DNA of 9,910 bases from an uncultured Bacteroidales bacterium (GCA_900321845.1 ONXT01000228.1:1-9910); one strand, 5' to 3'. Counted from the stretch's first letter, positions 1 through 7,275 are shown. The notes: generated from the sequence alone by a model not told the origin. Numbers and translations are program-made.

Positions 1-4
1 TCCG

Positions 5-35
5 AAAAAAAATCCCGATTCAAACGAATCAGGAT
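5..35 (-). terminator. Rho-independent terminator of tRNA-Arg
   Basis: Read on the minus strand, a ten-base-pair stem (plus-strand arms 12-21 and 26-35, with one G-U pair) closes a four-base loop and is followed by a run of eight U. It begins four bases after the end of the tRNA, so it ends the tRNA transcript as a single-gene unit. Confidence 0.85.
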
Positions 36-39
36 CCTG

Positions 40-113
40 TGCCCTCGGCGGGATTCAAACCCACGATCTTCAGAACCGGAATCTGACATTCTATTCAGCT
101 GAACTACGAGGGC
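40..113 (-). tRNA. tRNA-Arg, anticodon CCG
   Basis: The minus strand folds into a complete 74-base cloverleaf. The seven-base acceptor stem pairs 107-113 with 41-47. A four-pair D stem and a five-pair anticodon stem (TCAGA/TCTGA) follow. The anticodon loop TTCCGGT places CCG at positions 79-77, which reads the arginine codon CGG. The T arm has stem GTGGG/CCCGC. The discriminator base is A (position 40). The 3' CCA is not encoded, since the following bases are CAGG, so it must be added by the CCA-adding enzyme. The assignment rests on manual folding, but every arm pairs well. The gene has its own promoter and terminator. Confidence 0.93.
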
Positions 114-134
114 TAATGCTTGTCAATTCGGCGG

Positions 135-142
135 CAAAAGTA
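135..142 (-). promoter_or_regulatory. Bacteroidota-type -7 box for tRNA-Arg
   Basis: The minus strand reads TACTTTTG, a perfect match to the TAnnTTTG -7 consensus of the Bacteroidota primary sigma factor, and continues as CCGCC. The tRNA 5' end lies about 22 bases downstream. No clear TTG at -33 is present; that stretch is T-rich. Confidence 0.7.
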
Positions 143-231
143 CAACATTTTTTTGAAAAACCACTCAGTCTTTGTGAATCTCACGCCCGCAATGGCTGCA
201 ATCCGTGACAAGTTACCGACGGAGCGTCCCC

Positions 232-247
232 TTCCCATCCATGGGAA
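232..247. repeat. Perfect inverted repeat upstream of the peptidase promoter
   Basis: TTCCCATCCATGGGAA has two perfect seven-base arms separated by CC. It lies about 36 bases upstream of the -7 box at 283-290, roughly at -50 to -65 from the expected transcription start. That position suits a regulator binding site. No binding protein is known for it, and chance occurrence cannot be excluded. Confidence 0.35.
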
Positions 248-282
248 CAGATTATTTTGTGTCGGGATCCACAATTTTGTCG

Positions 283-290
283 TAATTTTG
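283..290 (+). promoter_or_regulatory. -7 box for the M13 peptidase gene
   Basis: TAATTTTG matches TAnnTTTG and continues as CAGCG. A TTG at 257-259 could serve as the -33 element, but the spacing of 23 bases is longer than the usual 19 to 21. The expected transcription start near 297 lies upstream of the ATG cluster at 326 and downstream of the earlier in-frame ATG at 257. This supports the later start of the gene. Confidence 0.7.
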
Positions 291-325
291 CAGCGTTTTT
301 GCAAACAAAGAATTTAAACTCAATA

Positions 326-2368
326 ATGATGATGAAAAGAATTTTAATGAGTATGATTTGCGTGGTTTTGGTAACGCAATCATGGGCACAAGGAACGAAA
401 CCTGTGCAGGCGAACAAATCCGGAATCAACTACGAGAACATGGACCAATCGGTCCAGCCAGGCGACGATTTTTTCAAATTTGCCACGGGCAATTGGATCA
501 AGCACAACCCTCAGCCGCCCATCTATCCTATGTGGGGCTCTTTTACCAAATTGGATGACGACAACACCAAGGCGGTGGCAGGCATCATCCAAGACATCGC
601 TGCCAAGCGCAACCAACCTGGCAGCATTGAACAGAAAATCGGCGACCTCTACCTCCTCGCTATGGACAGCGTGCGCCGCAACAGGGAGGGCGCGGCCCCT
701 GTATTGGAAGAAATCAAGAAAATCAATGCCATCGCCACCCGCGAAGAACTACTCAAGTACATGACTCGCGAACACGACAACCTCCTCTGGTCGCTCTACA
801 TCGGCGTGGACGAGAAGAACGCCAGCCAGCACATCGTTTCCATCGGCCAAGGCGGACTCTCCATGGGCAACCGCGACTACTACGTTTCCGACGACCCCAG
901 TGTCGTTGCAATTCGCAAGGCAGCCATCAAGCATTATGAAAATCTTTTCAAACTTTGCGGCTATAAGAAGAAAGAGGCCACAAAATTCGTCAAGACCATC
1001 TGGGAGATGGAGACCCGAATTGCCAAGGCAAGCTATTCCGTTGAGCAAATGCGCGATCCCGAAGCCAACTACCACAAGATGACGGTGGATGAGCTGTCGA
1101 AACTCTGCCATGGTTTCGATTGGAACACCTACCTCCGCAACTACGGTTACAACAAGACCTCCGAAGTCGTGCTCGGACAGCCTGAGCCGGTGGCACTCGC
1201 TTGTGAGATGATAATGAACGAACCTCTTGAAAACCTGAAACTTATCTACATTTTTAGAACTATCAGCGGCGCTTCTTCCTACCTCTCCGACGACTTCATC
1301 GCCGAGAACTTCGCCTTCCGCCAGGTCATCAGCGGCGCCAAGCAGATGACTCCGAGATGGCAACGTTCCGTCGATCTCGTCAGCAGCGTCCTCAGCGATG
1401 CGGTCGGACAGATGTATGTCAAGAAATACTTCCCGCCAGCGGCCAAAACCCGTATGCTCGAACTCGTCAAGAACCTTCAAGTCTGCTTGGGCGAACGCAT
1501 CAAACAGCAATCCTGGATGAGCGACGAGACCAAGAAGGTGGCTTTAGACAAACTCGACGCCTACTACGTTAAAATCGGCTATCCCGACAAGTGGGACGAC
1601 CTTTCCAAATTGGCTGTTGATCCTCAGAAATCATTGTATGCCAACATGATAGAAATCGGTCGTTTCTATTTCGACCTCGATATGCAGAAGAATTATAACA
1701 AGCCCGTTGACAAGAATGAGTGGCAGATGCCCGCTCAGATGGTGAATGCCTACTACAATCCCACCACCAACGAGATTTGTTTCCCCGCCGGCATCCTTCA
1801 ACCGCCATTCTTCGATATGAATGCCGACGATGCCACCAACTACGGGGCCATCGGCGTGGTGATTGGCCACGAGATGACGCACGGTTTTGACGACCAAGGA
1901 AGCCAATACGACAAGAACGGCAATCTCCAGGCGTGGTGGAAGGAGTCGGATGTCAACGCCTTCAAGCTTGCCACAGAGCAGATGGCCGTCTATTTCGACT
2001 CTCTTTGGGTGATTCCGGGCGAGTTGCGCAGCAACGGACATCAATGCTTGGGCGAAAACATCGCCGACCATGGCGGCATCAATGTCGCCTACGATGCCTT
2101 GCAGATGGCACAAAAGCGGCACGGCCGTCTGCCCGATGAGAACGGATTCACACCGGAGCAGCGCTTCTTCCTCTCGTTTGCCAACGTGTGGGCGGGTGTC
2201 TCCTCCGAGGAAATCCTCCGCTACCTCACCATCAACGATGTACACTCCGCCAACCACCTCCGCGTGAACGGCGGCGTGGCACAGTGCGACTATTGGTACA
2301 AGGCTTTCAATATCAAGCCCGATGCCAAACTCTATGTTGACCCCAAGAACCGCGTGAAAATCTGGTAA
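326..2368 (+). CDS. pepO: Secreted M13 family zinc metallopeptidase (PepO/neprilysin-like)
   Basis: This is a 680-residue zinc endopeptidase of the neprilysin/endothelin-converting-enzyme family (M13), expected to cut peptides in the periplasm or outside the cell. The zinc motif HEMTH is at residues 515-519, and the third zinc ligand is E577 in ENIAD, with D581. NAYY (474-477) matches the substrate-binding NAxY motif, and R646 lies in the conserved RVNG motif. Near the N terminus FKFATGNW is typical of the M13 N-terminal domain. Residues 1-21 form a signal peptide, with probable signal peptidase I cleavage after SWA. The cysteine at 12 sits inside the hydrophobic core and is not a lipobox. 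The family's C-terminal CxxW ending is reduced to KIW. The start was set at the first of three ATGs (326, 329, 332) because the promoter lies at 283. An in-frame ATG at 257 would sit upstream of the transcription start and would bury the signal peptide. The length matches bacterial PepO. The symbol is by family; the substrate is unknown. Confidence 0.93.
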   Translation: MMMKRILMSMICVVLVTQSWAQGTKPVQANKSGINYENMDQSVQPGDDFFKFATGNWIKHNPQPPIYPMWGSFTKLDDDNTKAVAGIIQDIAAKRNQPGSIEQKIGDLYLLAMDSVRRNREGAAPVLEEIKKINAIATREELLKYMTREHDNLLWSLYIGVDEKNASQHIVSIGQGGLSMGNRDYYVSDDPSVVAIRKAAIKHYENLFKLCGYKKKEATKFVKTIWEMETRIAKASYSVEQMRDPEANYHKMTVDELSKLCHGFDWNTYLRNYGYNKTSEVVLGQPEPVALACEMIMNEPLENLKLIYIFRTISGASSYLSDDFIAENFAFRQVISGAKQMTPRWQRSVDLVSSVLSDAVGQMYVKKYFPPAAKTRMLELVKNLQVCLGERIKQQSWMSDETKKVALDKLDAYYVKIGYPDKWDDLSKLAVDPQKSLYANMIEIGRFYFDLDMQKNYNKPVDKNEWQMPAQMVNAYYNPTTNEICFPAGILQPPFFDMNADDATNYGAIGVVIGHEMTHGFDDQGSQYDKNGNLQAWWKESDVNAFKLATEQMAVYFDSLWVIPGELRSNGHQCLGENIADHGGINVAYDALQMAQKRHGRLPDENGFTPEQRFFLSFANVWAGVSSEEILRYLTINDVHSANHLRVNGGVAQCDYWYKAFNIKPDAKLYVDPKNRVKIW

Positions 2369-2436
2369 AAAAGTGCGTTTTCTCATTGTGTAGATGCAAT
2401 ACTTCGCGTCTCCACTACAGGAAATAAGCAAGTGTA

Positions 2437-2467
2437 ATCCGTCCGAATTTTCCGGGCGGATTTTTTT
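2437..2467 (+). terminator. Rho-independent terminator after the M13 peptidase gene
   Basis: Arms 2437-2445 and 2453-2461 form a nine-pair GC-rich stem with one G-U pair around a seven-base loop, followed by seven T. It lies about 70 bases after the stop codon and before the next promoter, so it separates the peptidase gene from the following operon. Confidence 0.85.
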
Positions 2468-2489
2468 ATAAAAATTAAAAAAAATCGGG

Positions 2490-2497
2490 TAACTTTG
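2490..2497 (+). promoter_or_regulatory. -7 box for the corC-like/tilS operon
   Basis: TAACTTTG is a perfect TAnnTTTG match, followed by CAGCC. The 13-base string TAACTTTGCAGCC is identical to the one upstream of the glutamate dehydrogenase gene (7420-7432). No TTG is found at -33. The expected transcript starts near 2504, about 55 bases before the TTG start codon. Confidence 0.7.
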
Positions 2498-2523
2498 CAG
2501 CCTTGAATTTTTACTGAAAAAAA

Positions 2524-2547
2524 ATGCAAATTCACACAACAAAATAA
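2524..2547 (+). other. Short ORF in the leader of the corC-like gene
   Basis: An ATG inside the predicted 5' leader opens a seven-codon frame (MQIHTTK) that stops at 2547, eleven bases before the TTG start of the next gene. It could be a leader peptide. It could also be the true N terminus of the next gene, cut off by a one-base difference in the A run at 2541-2544. No further evidence supports translation. Confidence 0.2.
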
Positions 2548-2558
2548 CCACCATCGTT

Positions 2559-3839
2559 TTGGAAATCATCATCATTCTTCTGCTAATCCTACTCAACGCT
2601 TTCTTTTCGTTGAGCGAAATCGCGTTGGTCTCCTCCAAGAAGGTTCGCCTGGAGCATTTCCGCGAAAAACACCGTCGCGGAGTGAATTGCGCCTTCAAAC
2701 TGCTGGACGACTCCGAAAACTTCCTTTCCTCCATTCAAGTCGGTATCACCCTCATCGGCATTATCAACGGTTTTTACGGTGGCAAAAGTCTGGCCGTCTA
2801 TATCGCACCGTTGTTCACCCTGATGGGACTTTCCGAAGCCGCCGCGCTCATCTGGGGAGGGATCGTCGGCATCATCCTCATCACCTTCTTCTCCATCGTC
2901 TGGGGTGAACTCGTGCCCAAAACCATCGCCCTCTCCAACCCCGAGAAAGCCGCCGTCAAAGTGGCTCCAATCATCCGGTTCGTCAGCAAACTCTTCTTCC
3001 CCGTCGTCAAGCTGCTTTCTTTCTCTACCAAACTGACTAACAAGATTTTAGGTGTGAAAGAACCAGAAGAGAGAATCACCGAGGAGGAGCTCCGTTCGCT
3101 CATCAAAACCGCCTCCCAAGAGGGCGTCATCGAGGAGGAACAGAACATCATCCATGAGAAACTATTCTACTTCGCCGACAAAAAAGCCAAGCACATCATG
3201 ACGCACCGCACGGACATTGAGTGGGTGGACATCAACCTCAGCGAAGAGGACTTCATCAAGGAAATCCTGACTTTCAAAAACAGCAAGGTGCTCGTTTGCG
3301 ACGACGAATTGGAGAACTATATCGGCGTTTTGAATGTCAAGGAATTGCTAATCAAGAAGTTATCCAAAGAAAAATTTGAAATCCGCGACTTGCTGGACGA
3401 GCCGATCGTATGCTCCGACACCACCGATGCACAGGACATCCTCAACGAATTCCGCAAACGCCAGTTCTATGTCGGCGTAGTGGTGGATGAATTCGGCACC
3501 ATCGAGGGCATCGTCACCCTGCACGATTTATTGGAAAACATCGTGGGCGAGATGCCTGAGGAAGAGGAGGTTGTGGAACCCAACGTGGTGGAGCGCGACG
3601 ACCACTCCTACCTCGTCAACGGCGATGCACCCATCGAAACCCTCGCCGACATCATCGATGGTCTTGAGCTCGACTTCGATGAAATCGACTACTCCACCGT
3701 TGCCGGCTTCGTGCTTGAGCAATTGGAACACCTGCCCACCATCGGCGCCAGCTTCGAGTATATGGGCTACAAAATCGAAGTGGTCGATATTGACCATAAC
3801 CGTATCGATAAAGTGCTGATTTCCAAACTCACCGACTGA
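2559..3839 (+). CDS. CNNM/CorC (HlyC/CorC) family membrane protein with DUF21, CBS pair and CorC_HlyC domains
   Basis: The 426-residue inner-membrane protein has the full domain order of the hemolysin-C/CorC family. A DUF21/CNNM transmembrane domain covers about 1-165, with helices near 2-22, 58-84, 95-117 and 132-152 and the family's GELVPKT motif at 115-121. A CBS pair follows at about 213-268 and 278-330, the second containing VVVDEFGTIEGIVT. An acidic linker (EEEEVVE) leads to a CorC_HlyC domain at about 340-424. Members are linked to divalent cation handling, mainly magnesium or cobalt export or resistance, and the CBS pair typically binds adenine nucleotides. The actual substrate here cannot be told. 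The start is a TTG: the product begins MEIIIILLLILLNAFF, as family members usually do, and no in-frame ATG lies upstream. The gene overlaps tilS by one base, so the two are probably translationally coupled. A one-base indel in the leader would give an ATG-started version with 12 more residues. Confidence 0.9.
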   Translation: MEIIIILLLILLNAFFSLSEIALVSSKKVRLEHFREKHRRGVNCAFKLLDDSENFLSSIQVGITLIGIINGFYGGKSLAVYIAPLFTLMGLSEAAALIWGGIVGIILITFFSIVWGELVPKTIALSNPEKAAVKVAPIIRFVSKLFFPVVKLLSFSTKLTNKILGVKEPEERITEEELRSLIKTASQEGVIEEEQNIIHEKLFYFADKKAKHIMTHRTDIEWVDINLSEEDFIKEILTFKNSKVLVCDDELENYIGVLNVKELLIKKLSKEKFEIRDLLDEPIVCSDTTDAQDILNEFRKRQFYVGVVVDEFGTIEGIVTLHDLLENIVGEMPEEEEVVEPNVVERDDHSYLVNGDAPIETLADIIDGLELDFDEIDYSTVAGFVLEQLEHLPTIGASFEYMGYKIEVVDIDHNRIDKVLISKLTD

Positions 3840-5155
3840 TGGAAACCCGTTTTTTCCAACATCTACAAACATTGGTGCCCCACCCCGAGAAAGCCCGCTT
3901 CCTGCTTACCGTCAGCGGCGGCAAGGACTCCACCGTGTTGGCCCATCTTTTCCAACATTTCAATCTCGACTTCGCCATCGCCCACTGCAATTTCCATCTG
4001 CGCGACGCGGATTCCGATGCCGACATGGATTTTGTAAAAAATCTAGCTGAAAAGTTCCACAAAGGTCTGTTCATCCGCGAATTCGACACTTTTTCAGCGC
4101 AAAAAAATTCCGGAAAATCCATCGAAATGACCGCCCGCGACCTGCGCTACGAGTGGTTCAACAAAATTTCCGCCACTTTCAACTATGTCGTCACCGCCCA
4201 TCACGCCGACGACAACGCCGAAACCATCCTGCTGAACCTCGCCCGCGGCACCGGCTTGAAAGGGATGACCGGCATCCCCGCCCTCAACGGCAAATTCCTT
4301 CGCCCGCTCCTCCCCTTCTCCTCCGACGAAATCCTGCATTACGCCCAAGAAAACCACATCGATTTCCGCACCGACCAAACCAATTTTTCAGACAAATACC
4401 AGCGCAACAAAATCCGCCTCGCCATCCTTCCCCAATTAAAGGAAATCAATCCCGCACTGATTGCCACTTTAACAAAAAACATCGCACATTTTCAACAGCA
4501 ATTTGCATTTTATCAAAGAGAAATCGACCAAAAAATGCAGAATATCTGTGTTAAAAATGCCGACTCTTTGTTAATCTCCATCGAAAAACTTCAAAACGAA
4601 CCCGACAAATCACTCCTTCTATACGAAATACTCAAACCTTGCGGCTTCTCCTCCAGTACCACGGAGGAAATCCTCACCGCAATCGACGGCACCGACAGCG
4701 GACAACTTTTCGCTTCCCCGACACATCAATTGCTAAAAGATCGCAATCTTCTGATTATTAAAAAGATAGAAAACACTACTTCTCCTGAAATCTTGATTCA
4801 TGATGAAGATGATTTGAGAAAAGCCGGATTTGAAGTCAGTCGAATCTCTATTACTGAAATCACTGATTACAAACAAGATACGAACTCCATCCTCGTCGAT
4901 GCCGACAAACTACATTTCCCGCTCACAATTCGGAATTGGAGAGAGGGCGACAAATTCCGTCCCTTCGGGATGCGAGGACAGAAAAAGCTGAGCGACTTCT
5001 TCGTCAATCAGAAAATCGACCGTTTTCAAAAGTCTCAAATCAAAATTTTAAGTTCTGGAAATCAGATTGTTTGGATAATCGGACTGCGGGCGGACGACCG
5101 CTTCAAAGTGGATGAACGAACGAAGGAATGTTGGATTATCCGACAGTCACAATAA
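3839..5155 (+). CDS. tilS: tRNA(Ile)-lysidine synthase
   Basis: TilS attaches lysine to C34 of the CAU-anticodon tRNA-Ile in an ATP-dependent reaction, so that it reads AUA and is charged with isoleucine. It is cytoplasmic and generally essential. The 438-residue protein has the ATP-pyrophosphatase P-loop SGGKDS at residues 26-31. AHCNFHLR (48-55) and HHADDNAET (121-129) follow, all typical of the catalytic domain. QRNKIR at 188-193 matches the conserved R-x-x-IR region. The C-terminal tRNA-binding domain shows RNWREGD (365-371), RPFG (374-377) and KKLSDFF shortly after. The ATG shares its A with the TGA stop of the preceding gene (TGATG), which fixes the start. The less conserved middle, about 4440-4900, is more AT-rich than the catalytic half. 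The recognised substrate tRNA is not in this window; the tRNA at 40-113 is for arginine. Confidence 0.95.
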   Translation: METRFFQHLQTLVPHPEKARFLLTVSGGKDSTVLAHLFQHFNLDFAIAHCNFHLRDADSDADMDFVKNLAEKFHKGLFIREFDTFSAQKNSGKSIEMTARDLRYEWFNKISATFNYVVTAHHADDNAETILLNLARGTGLKGMTGIPALNGKFLRPLLPFSSDEILHYAQENHIDFRTDQTNFSDKYQRNKIRLAILPQLKEINPALIATLTKNIAHFQQQFAFYQREIDQKMQNICVKNADSLLISIEKLQNEPDKSLLLYEILKPCGFSSSTTEEILTAIDGTDSGQLFASPTHQLLKDRNLLIIKKIENTTSPEILIHDEDDLRKAGFEVSRISITEITDYKQDTNSILVDADKLHFPLTIRNWREGDKFRPFGMRGQKKLSDFFVNQKIDRFQKSQIKILSSGNQIVWIIGLRADDRFKVDERTKECWIIRQSQ

Positions 5156-5216
5156 ATACCATATTATAAACTCTATTTGTAAACCTCTGATTTTTAATCA
5201 AAAAAAGCAAAACCCG

Positions 5217-5732
5217 ATGGAAGAATACAACGAAAACGAATTTGAATACATTGATTATTCCGAAAATGCTGAACGTCAGCGCACGCCCAAGCGTACCGTT
5301 TTTCTGCTGGTTTTATGCATTTTAACCATGATTAACTCTGGTTTCAGCTTTCTTTCCTACCTTCTGATGCCATTGATGAAGCCCATGATGGAAGCGTCGG
5401 TTGACGTTTACGCGCAGTTTATGGATGAGAAATCGTTGGAGATGATGGAGCAACAGGCGCACTTTATGAGCAGTGTCGCCGATTGGAAATTCATTCTGCT
5501 GGCAGCGGCTTACGCCCTGGCCATCGCGGGAGCGATCCTGATGCTGAAAGTCCGCAACCTCGGACTCCATTTCTACATCATCTCGCAACTCTGCATCATT
5601 GGCTTCACCAGTTTTTTGATTGGCGGCCCGATGCGGATGACGGTTTTCGGCATCCTCTTCACCCTGCTTTGGATCGGGCTGTACGTATGGCAGATGCGCT
5701 TAAGCGCACAAGGAGACCCCACGGGACTGTGA
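5217..5732 (+). CDS. Four-helix membrane protein of unknown function
   Basis: I do not recognise the family. The 171-residue product has an acidic, tyrosine-containing N terminus (1-19), a short basic stretch (RTPKR, 22-26), and four likely membrane helices at about 27-55, 90-111, 117-136 and 139-160. The segment between helices 1 and 2 (residues 51-84) is rich in methionine (eight Met) and acidic residues and may be an amphipathic loop. No catalytic motif is visible. The ATG at 5217 was chosen because the residues before it, back to 5112, overlap tilS and look like spacer. It lies 61 bases after tilS, with no terminator and no good -7 box between them. It is therefore probably the last gene of the same operon. 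It runs toward the flavin oxidoreductase gene, whose stop is 27 bases away. Confidence 0.8.
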   Translation: MEEYNENEFEYIDYSENAERQRTPKRTVFLLVLCILTMINSGFSFLSYLLMPLMKPMMEASVDVYAQFMDEKSLEMMEQQAHFMSSVADWKFILLAAAYALAIAGAILMLKVRNLGLHFYIISQLCIIGFTSFLIGGPMRMTVFGILFTLLWIGLYVWQMRLSAQGDPTGL

Positions 5733-5735
5733 CCT

Positions 5736-5751
5736 GACGAGCGAGCCCGTC
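5736..5751. terminator. Possible hairpin between convergent genes
   Basis: GACGAGCGAGCCCGTC can form a short stem with GACG/CGTC at its base and some inner pairing. It is the only structure in the 27 bases between the two converging stop codons. It has no T run on either strand, so it is at best a weak bidirectional terminator. Confidence 0.2.
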
Positions 5752-5759
5752 ATTCATAC

Positions 5760-6989
5760 TCACAACTCTTTTTCTGCTTTGTCGATTTCATCCTGCAATC
5801 TCTTGGGGAGATTTTCAACGCAGTGATGGCACTTCATTTCCAGCGTGTACATACGGCCGATGCAGTAGTTTGAGTGTTTGCAGCCGCTACGCTCCTCGCC
5901 GGCCTTCAGTTTGTTCACGAAATCGGTGTCGTGGACGAGGGCGCGGGCAATCTGCAGCCCGTCGAAGCCTGCATCCAAAACCTCTTCCATCTTCGTTTTG
6001 GAAATCAGTCCACCCACATAAATCAACGGCAGTTTCAGCTCCTTGCGGAACTTTTTGGCATCCTCCAAGAAGTAGGCCTCCTTGAAAGGAACGGTAGGAA
6101 TCATCAGGCGGCCAGCGAACTTGAGACCGAGTTTGAGCCACCAGAACTTCTTCATATCCATATAATAAGCGAGGGTTTTCAGGGGCATCGCACCGCGCAT
6201 CACGGCCATCGGCGCTTTGCTGACGAAGCCGGCAGTGAGCACTAAAGCGTGAACGCCCAATCGTTCCAACTCCTTCGCTACTTCCAAACACTCAGGGATT
6301 TGCAGACCACGCTTGAAGCCATCGTACATATTGGTTTTCACCACCACGGCCATATCGTCGCCGGCAGCCGCCATCACTTCCTTGATAACCATGCGCATAA
6401 AGGTCATGCGGTTGTCGAGCGAGCCGCCGAAGCGGTCTTTGCGGTGGTTGGTATAGGGCGACAAGAACTGGCTGATGAGATAGCCGTGGCCGGCATGGAT
6501 TTCCACGCAGTCGAAGCCTGCTTTTCGGGCGAGGTTGACTGCAGTGCCGAAATCTTTCACCAAGTCGAGGATTTCCTGTTCCTTCATACCTCGCACAAAG
6601 GTGGGCGAATAGAGGTTGAAGCCGGTGGAGGCGCCGATTGGCGTTTGGCCGCAGGTGCTGCGGTGTGTCATATTGCCGCAGTGACCAAGCTGGATGGAGG
6701 CCTTCGCGCCCTCAGCATGGATGGCATCGGTGAGTTTTTTCAGGTCGGGGATGATTTCTTCGCGCATCCAGAGCTGCCCGTTGAAGGAGACACCGCTGCG
6801 ATTGACGGCTGCATAGGCGATGGTGGTCATGCCGATGCCGCCCTTGGCAACGGCGGTATGGTAGTTGAATAAATCCTGCGAAGGTTTGTTGTCGTAGCAC
6901 ATGTTTTCAAAGGCTGCGGAACGGATGGTACGGTTGCGAAGGGTGAGCGGACCGAATGTAACGGGAGTGAAAATCTTGGATTCTGACAT
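5760..6989 (-). CDS. Old Yellow Enzyme family NADH:flavin oxidoreductase (FMN-binding TIM barrel)
   Basis: This 409-residue protein is a cytoplasmic FMN-dependent oxidoreductase of the OYE/2,4-dienoyl-CoA reductase group, which reduces activated double bonds using NAD(P)H. The N terminus FTPVTFGPLTLRNR and the FMN-site stretch QLGHCG (100-105) are typical. The active-site segment is HAGHGYLISQFLSPYTN (165-181), with H165, H168 and Y170, and is followed by RKDRFGGSLDNR (183-194). YVGGLIS (324-330) and GLQIARAL (344-351) fit the phosphate-binding end of the barrel. The barrel is followed only by a short tail, so the FAD/NAD domain of the large dienoyl-CoA reductases is missing. The tail has C370, C376, C387 and C390, with serine at 373 where iron-sulfur members often have a cysteine. 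Whether it binds a cluster is therefore uncertain. The substrate is unknown. It stands alone with its own promoter at 7055-7085. Confidence 0.9.
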   Translation of the reverse strand: MSESKIFTPVTFGPLTLRNRTIRSAAFENMCYDNKPSQDLFNYHTAVAKGGIGMTTIAYAAVNRSGVSFNGQLWMREEIIPDLKKLTDAIHAEGAKASIQLGHCGNMTHRSTCGQTPIGASTGFNLYSPTFVRGMKEQEILDLVKDFGTAVNLARKAGFDCVEIHAGHGYLISQFLSPYTNHRKDRFGGSLDNRMTFMRMVIKEVMAAAGDDMAVVVKTNMYDGFKRGLQIPECLEVAKELERLGVHALVLTAGFVSKAPMAVMRGAMPLKTLAYYMDMKKFWWLKLGLKFAGRLMIPTVPFKEAYFLEDAKKFRKELKLPLIYVGGLISKTKMEEVLDAGFDGLQIARALVHDTDFVNKLKAGEERSGCKHSNYCIGRMYTLEMKCHHCVENLPKRLQDEIDKAEKEL

Positions 6990-7054
6990 TTTGTTGAATT
7001 GTGACTAATGAACTATGAGCTGGGTGGGCGATTTGCCCATGAGCAAACGGGCGG

Positions 7055-7085
7055 CAAAATTAATTAATTTTTCAATATGATTCAA
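7055..7085 (-). promoter_or_regulatory. Promoter of the flavin oxidoreductase gene
   Basis: On the minus strand a TTG (7083-7085) is followed after exactly 20 bases by TAATTTTG (7055-7062) and then CCGCC. This is the best match in the window to the complete Bacteroidota promoter (TTG, 19 to 21 bases, TAnnTTTG). It predicts a leader of about 60 bases before the ATG at 6989. Confidence 0.75.
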
Positions 7086-7246
7086 TTTGTATTCCCATTC
7101 AAAAAATAATCTGAATCTGCGGGACAATGGATTGATCATATTTGATATTCGAATGGGGCCGAACGAATCCGGGAAGAACGGTCATTGTTGTTTTTGCGCA
7201 AGAGTCCTCCCAAAATTTCATTTTTATATCAAGAAAAACAAGAACT

Positions 7247-7275
7247 GGGGGACAAAACACCCCCTCAAAACGAGG
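7247..7275. repeat. Two overlapping inverted repeats
   Basis: GGGGG (7247-7251) faces CCCCC (7260-7264) across an eight-base AC-rich loop. CCTC (7263-7266) faces GAGG (7272-7275) across five bases. The two stems share positions 7263-7264 and exclude each other. No T run follows, so they are not a terminator. Confidence 0.3.

Noticed and set aside
40..113. tRNA-Arg 3' end as an integration site
   Set aside because: No integrase gene, no repeated copy of the tRNA 3' end and no mobile genes were found in the window.
257..325. Upstream ATG extension of the peptidase gene
   Set aside because: The ATG at 257 precedes the predicted transcription start near 297, and the extension would place 23 polar residues before a clear signal peptide.
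749..1510. 253-codon open frame antisense to the peptidase gene
   Set aside because: It is a shadow of the M13 coding frame with no recognisable domain or promoter.
1631..2734. 367-codon open frame on the minus strand
   Set aside because: It crosses the peptidase gene, its terminator and the next promoter, and its product shows no domain. The sense strand has a full M13 peptidase.
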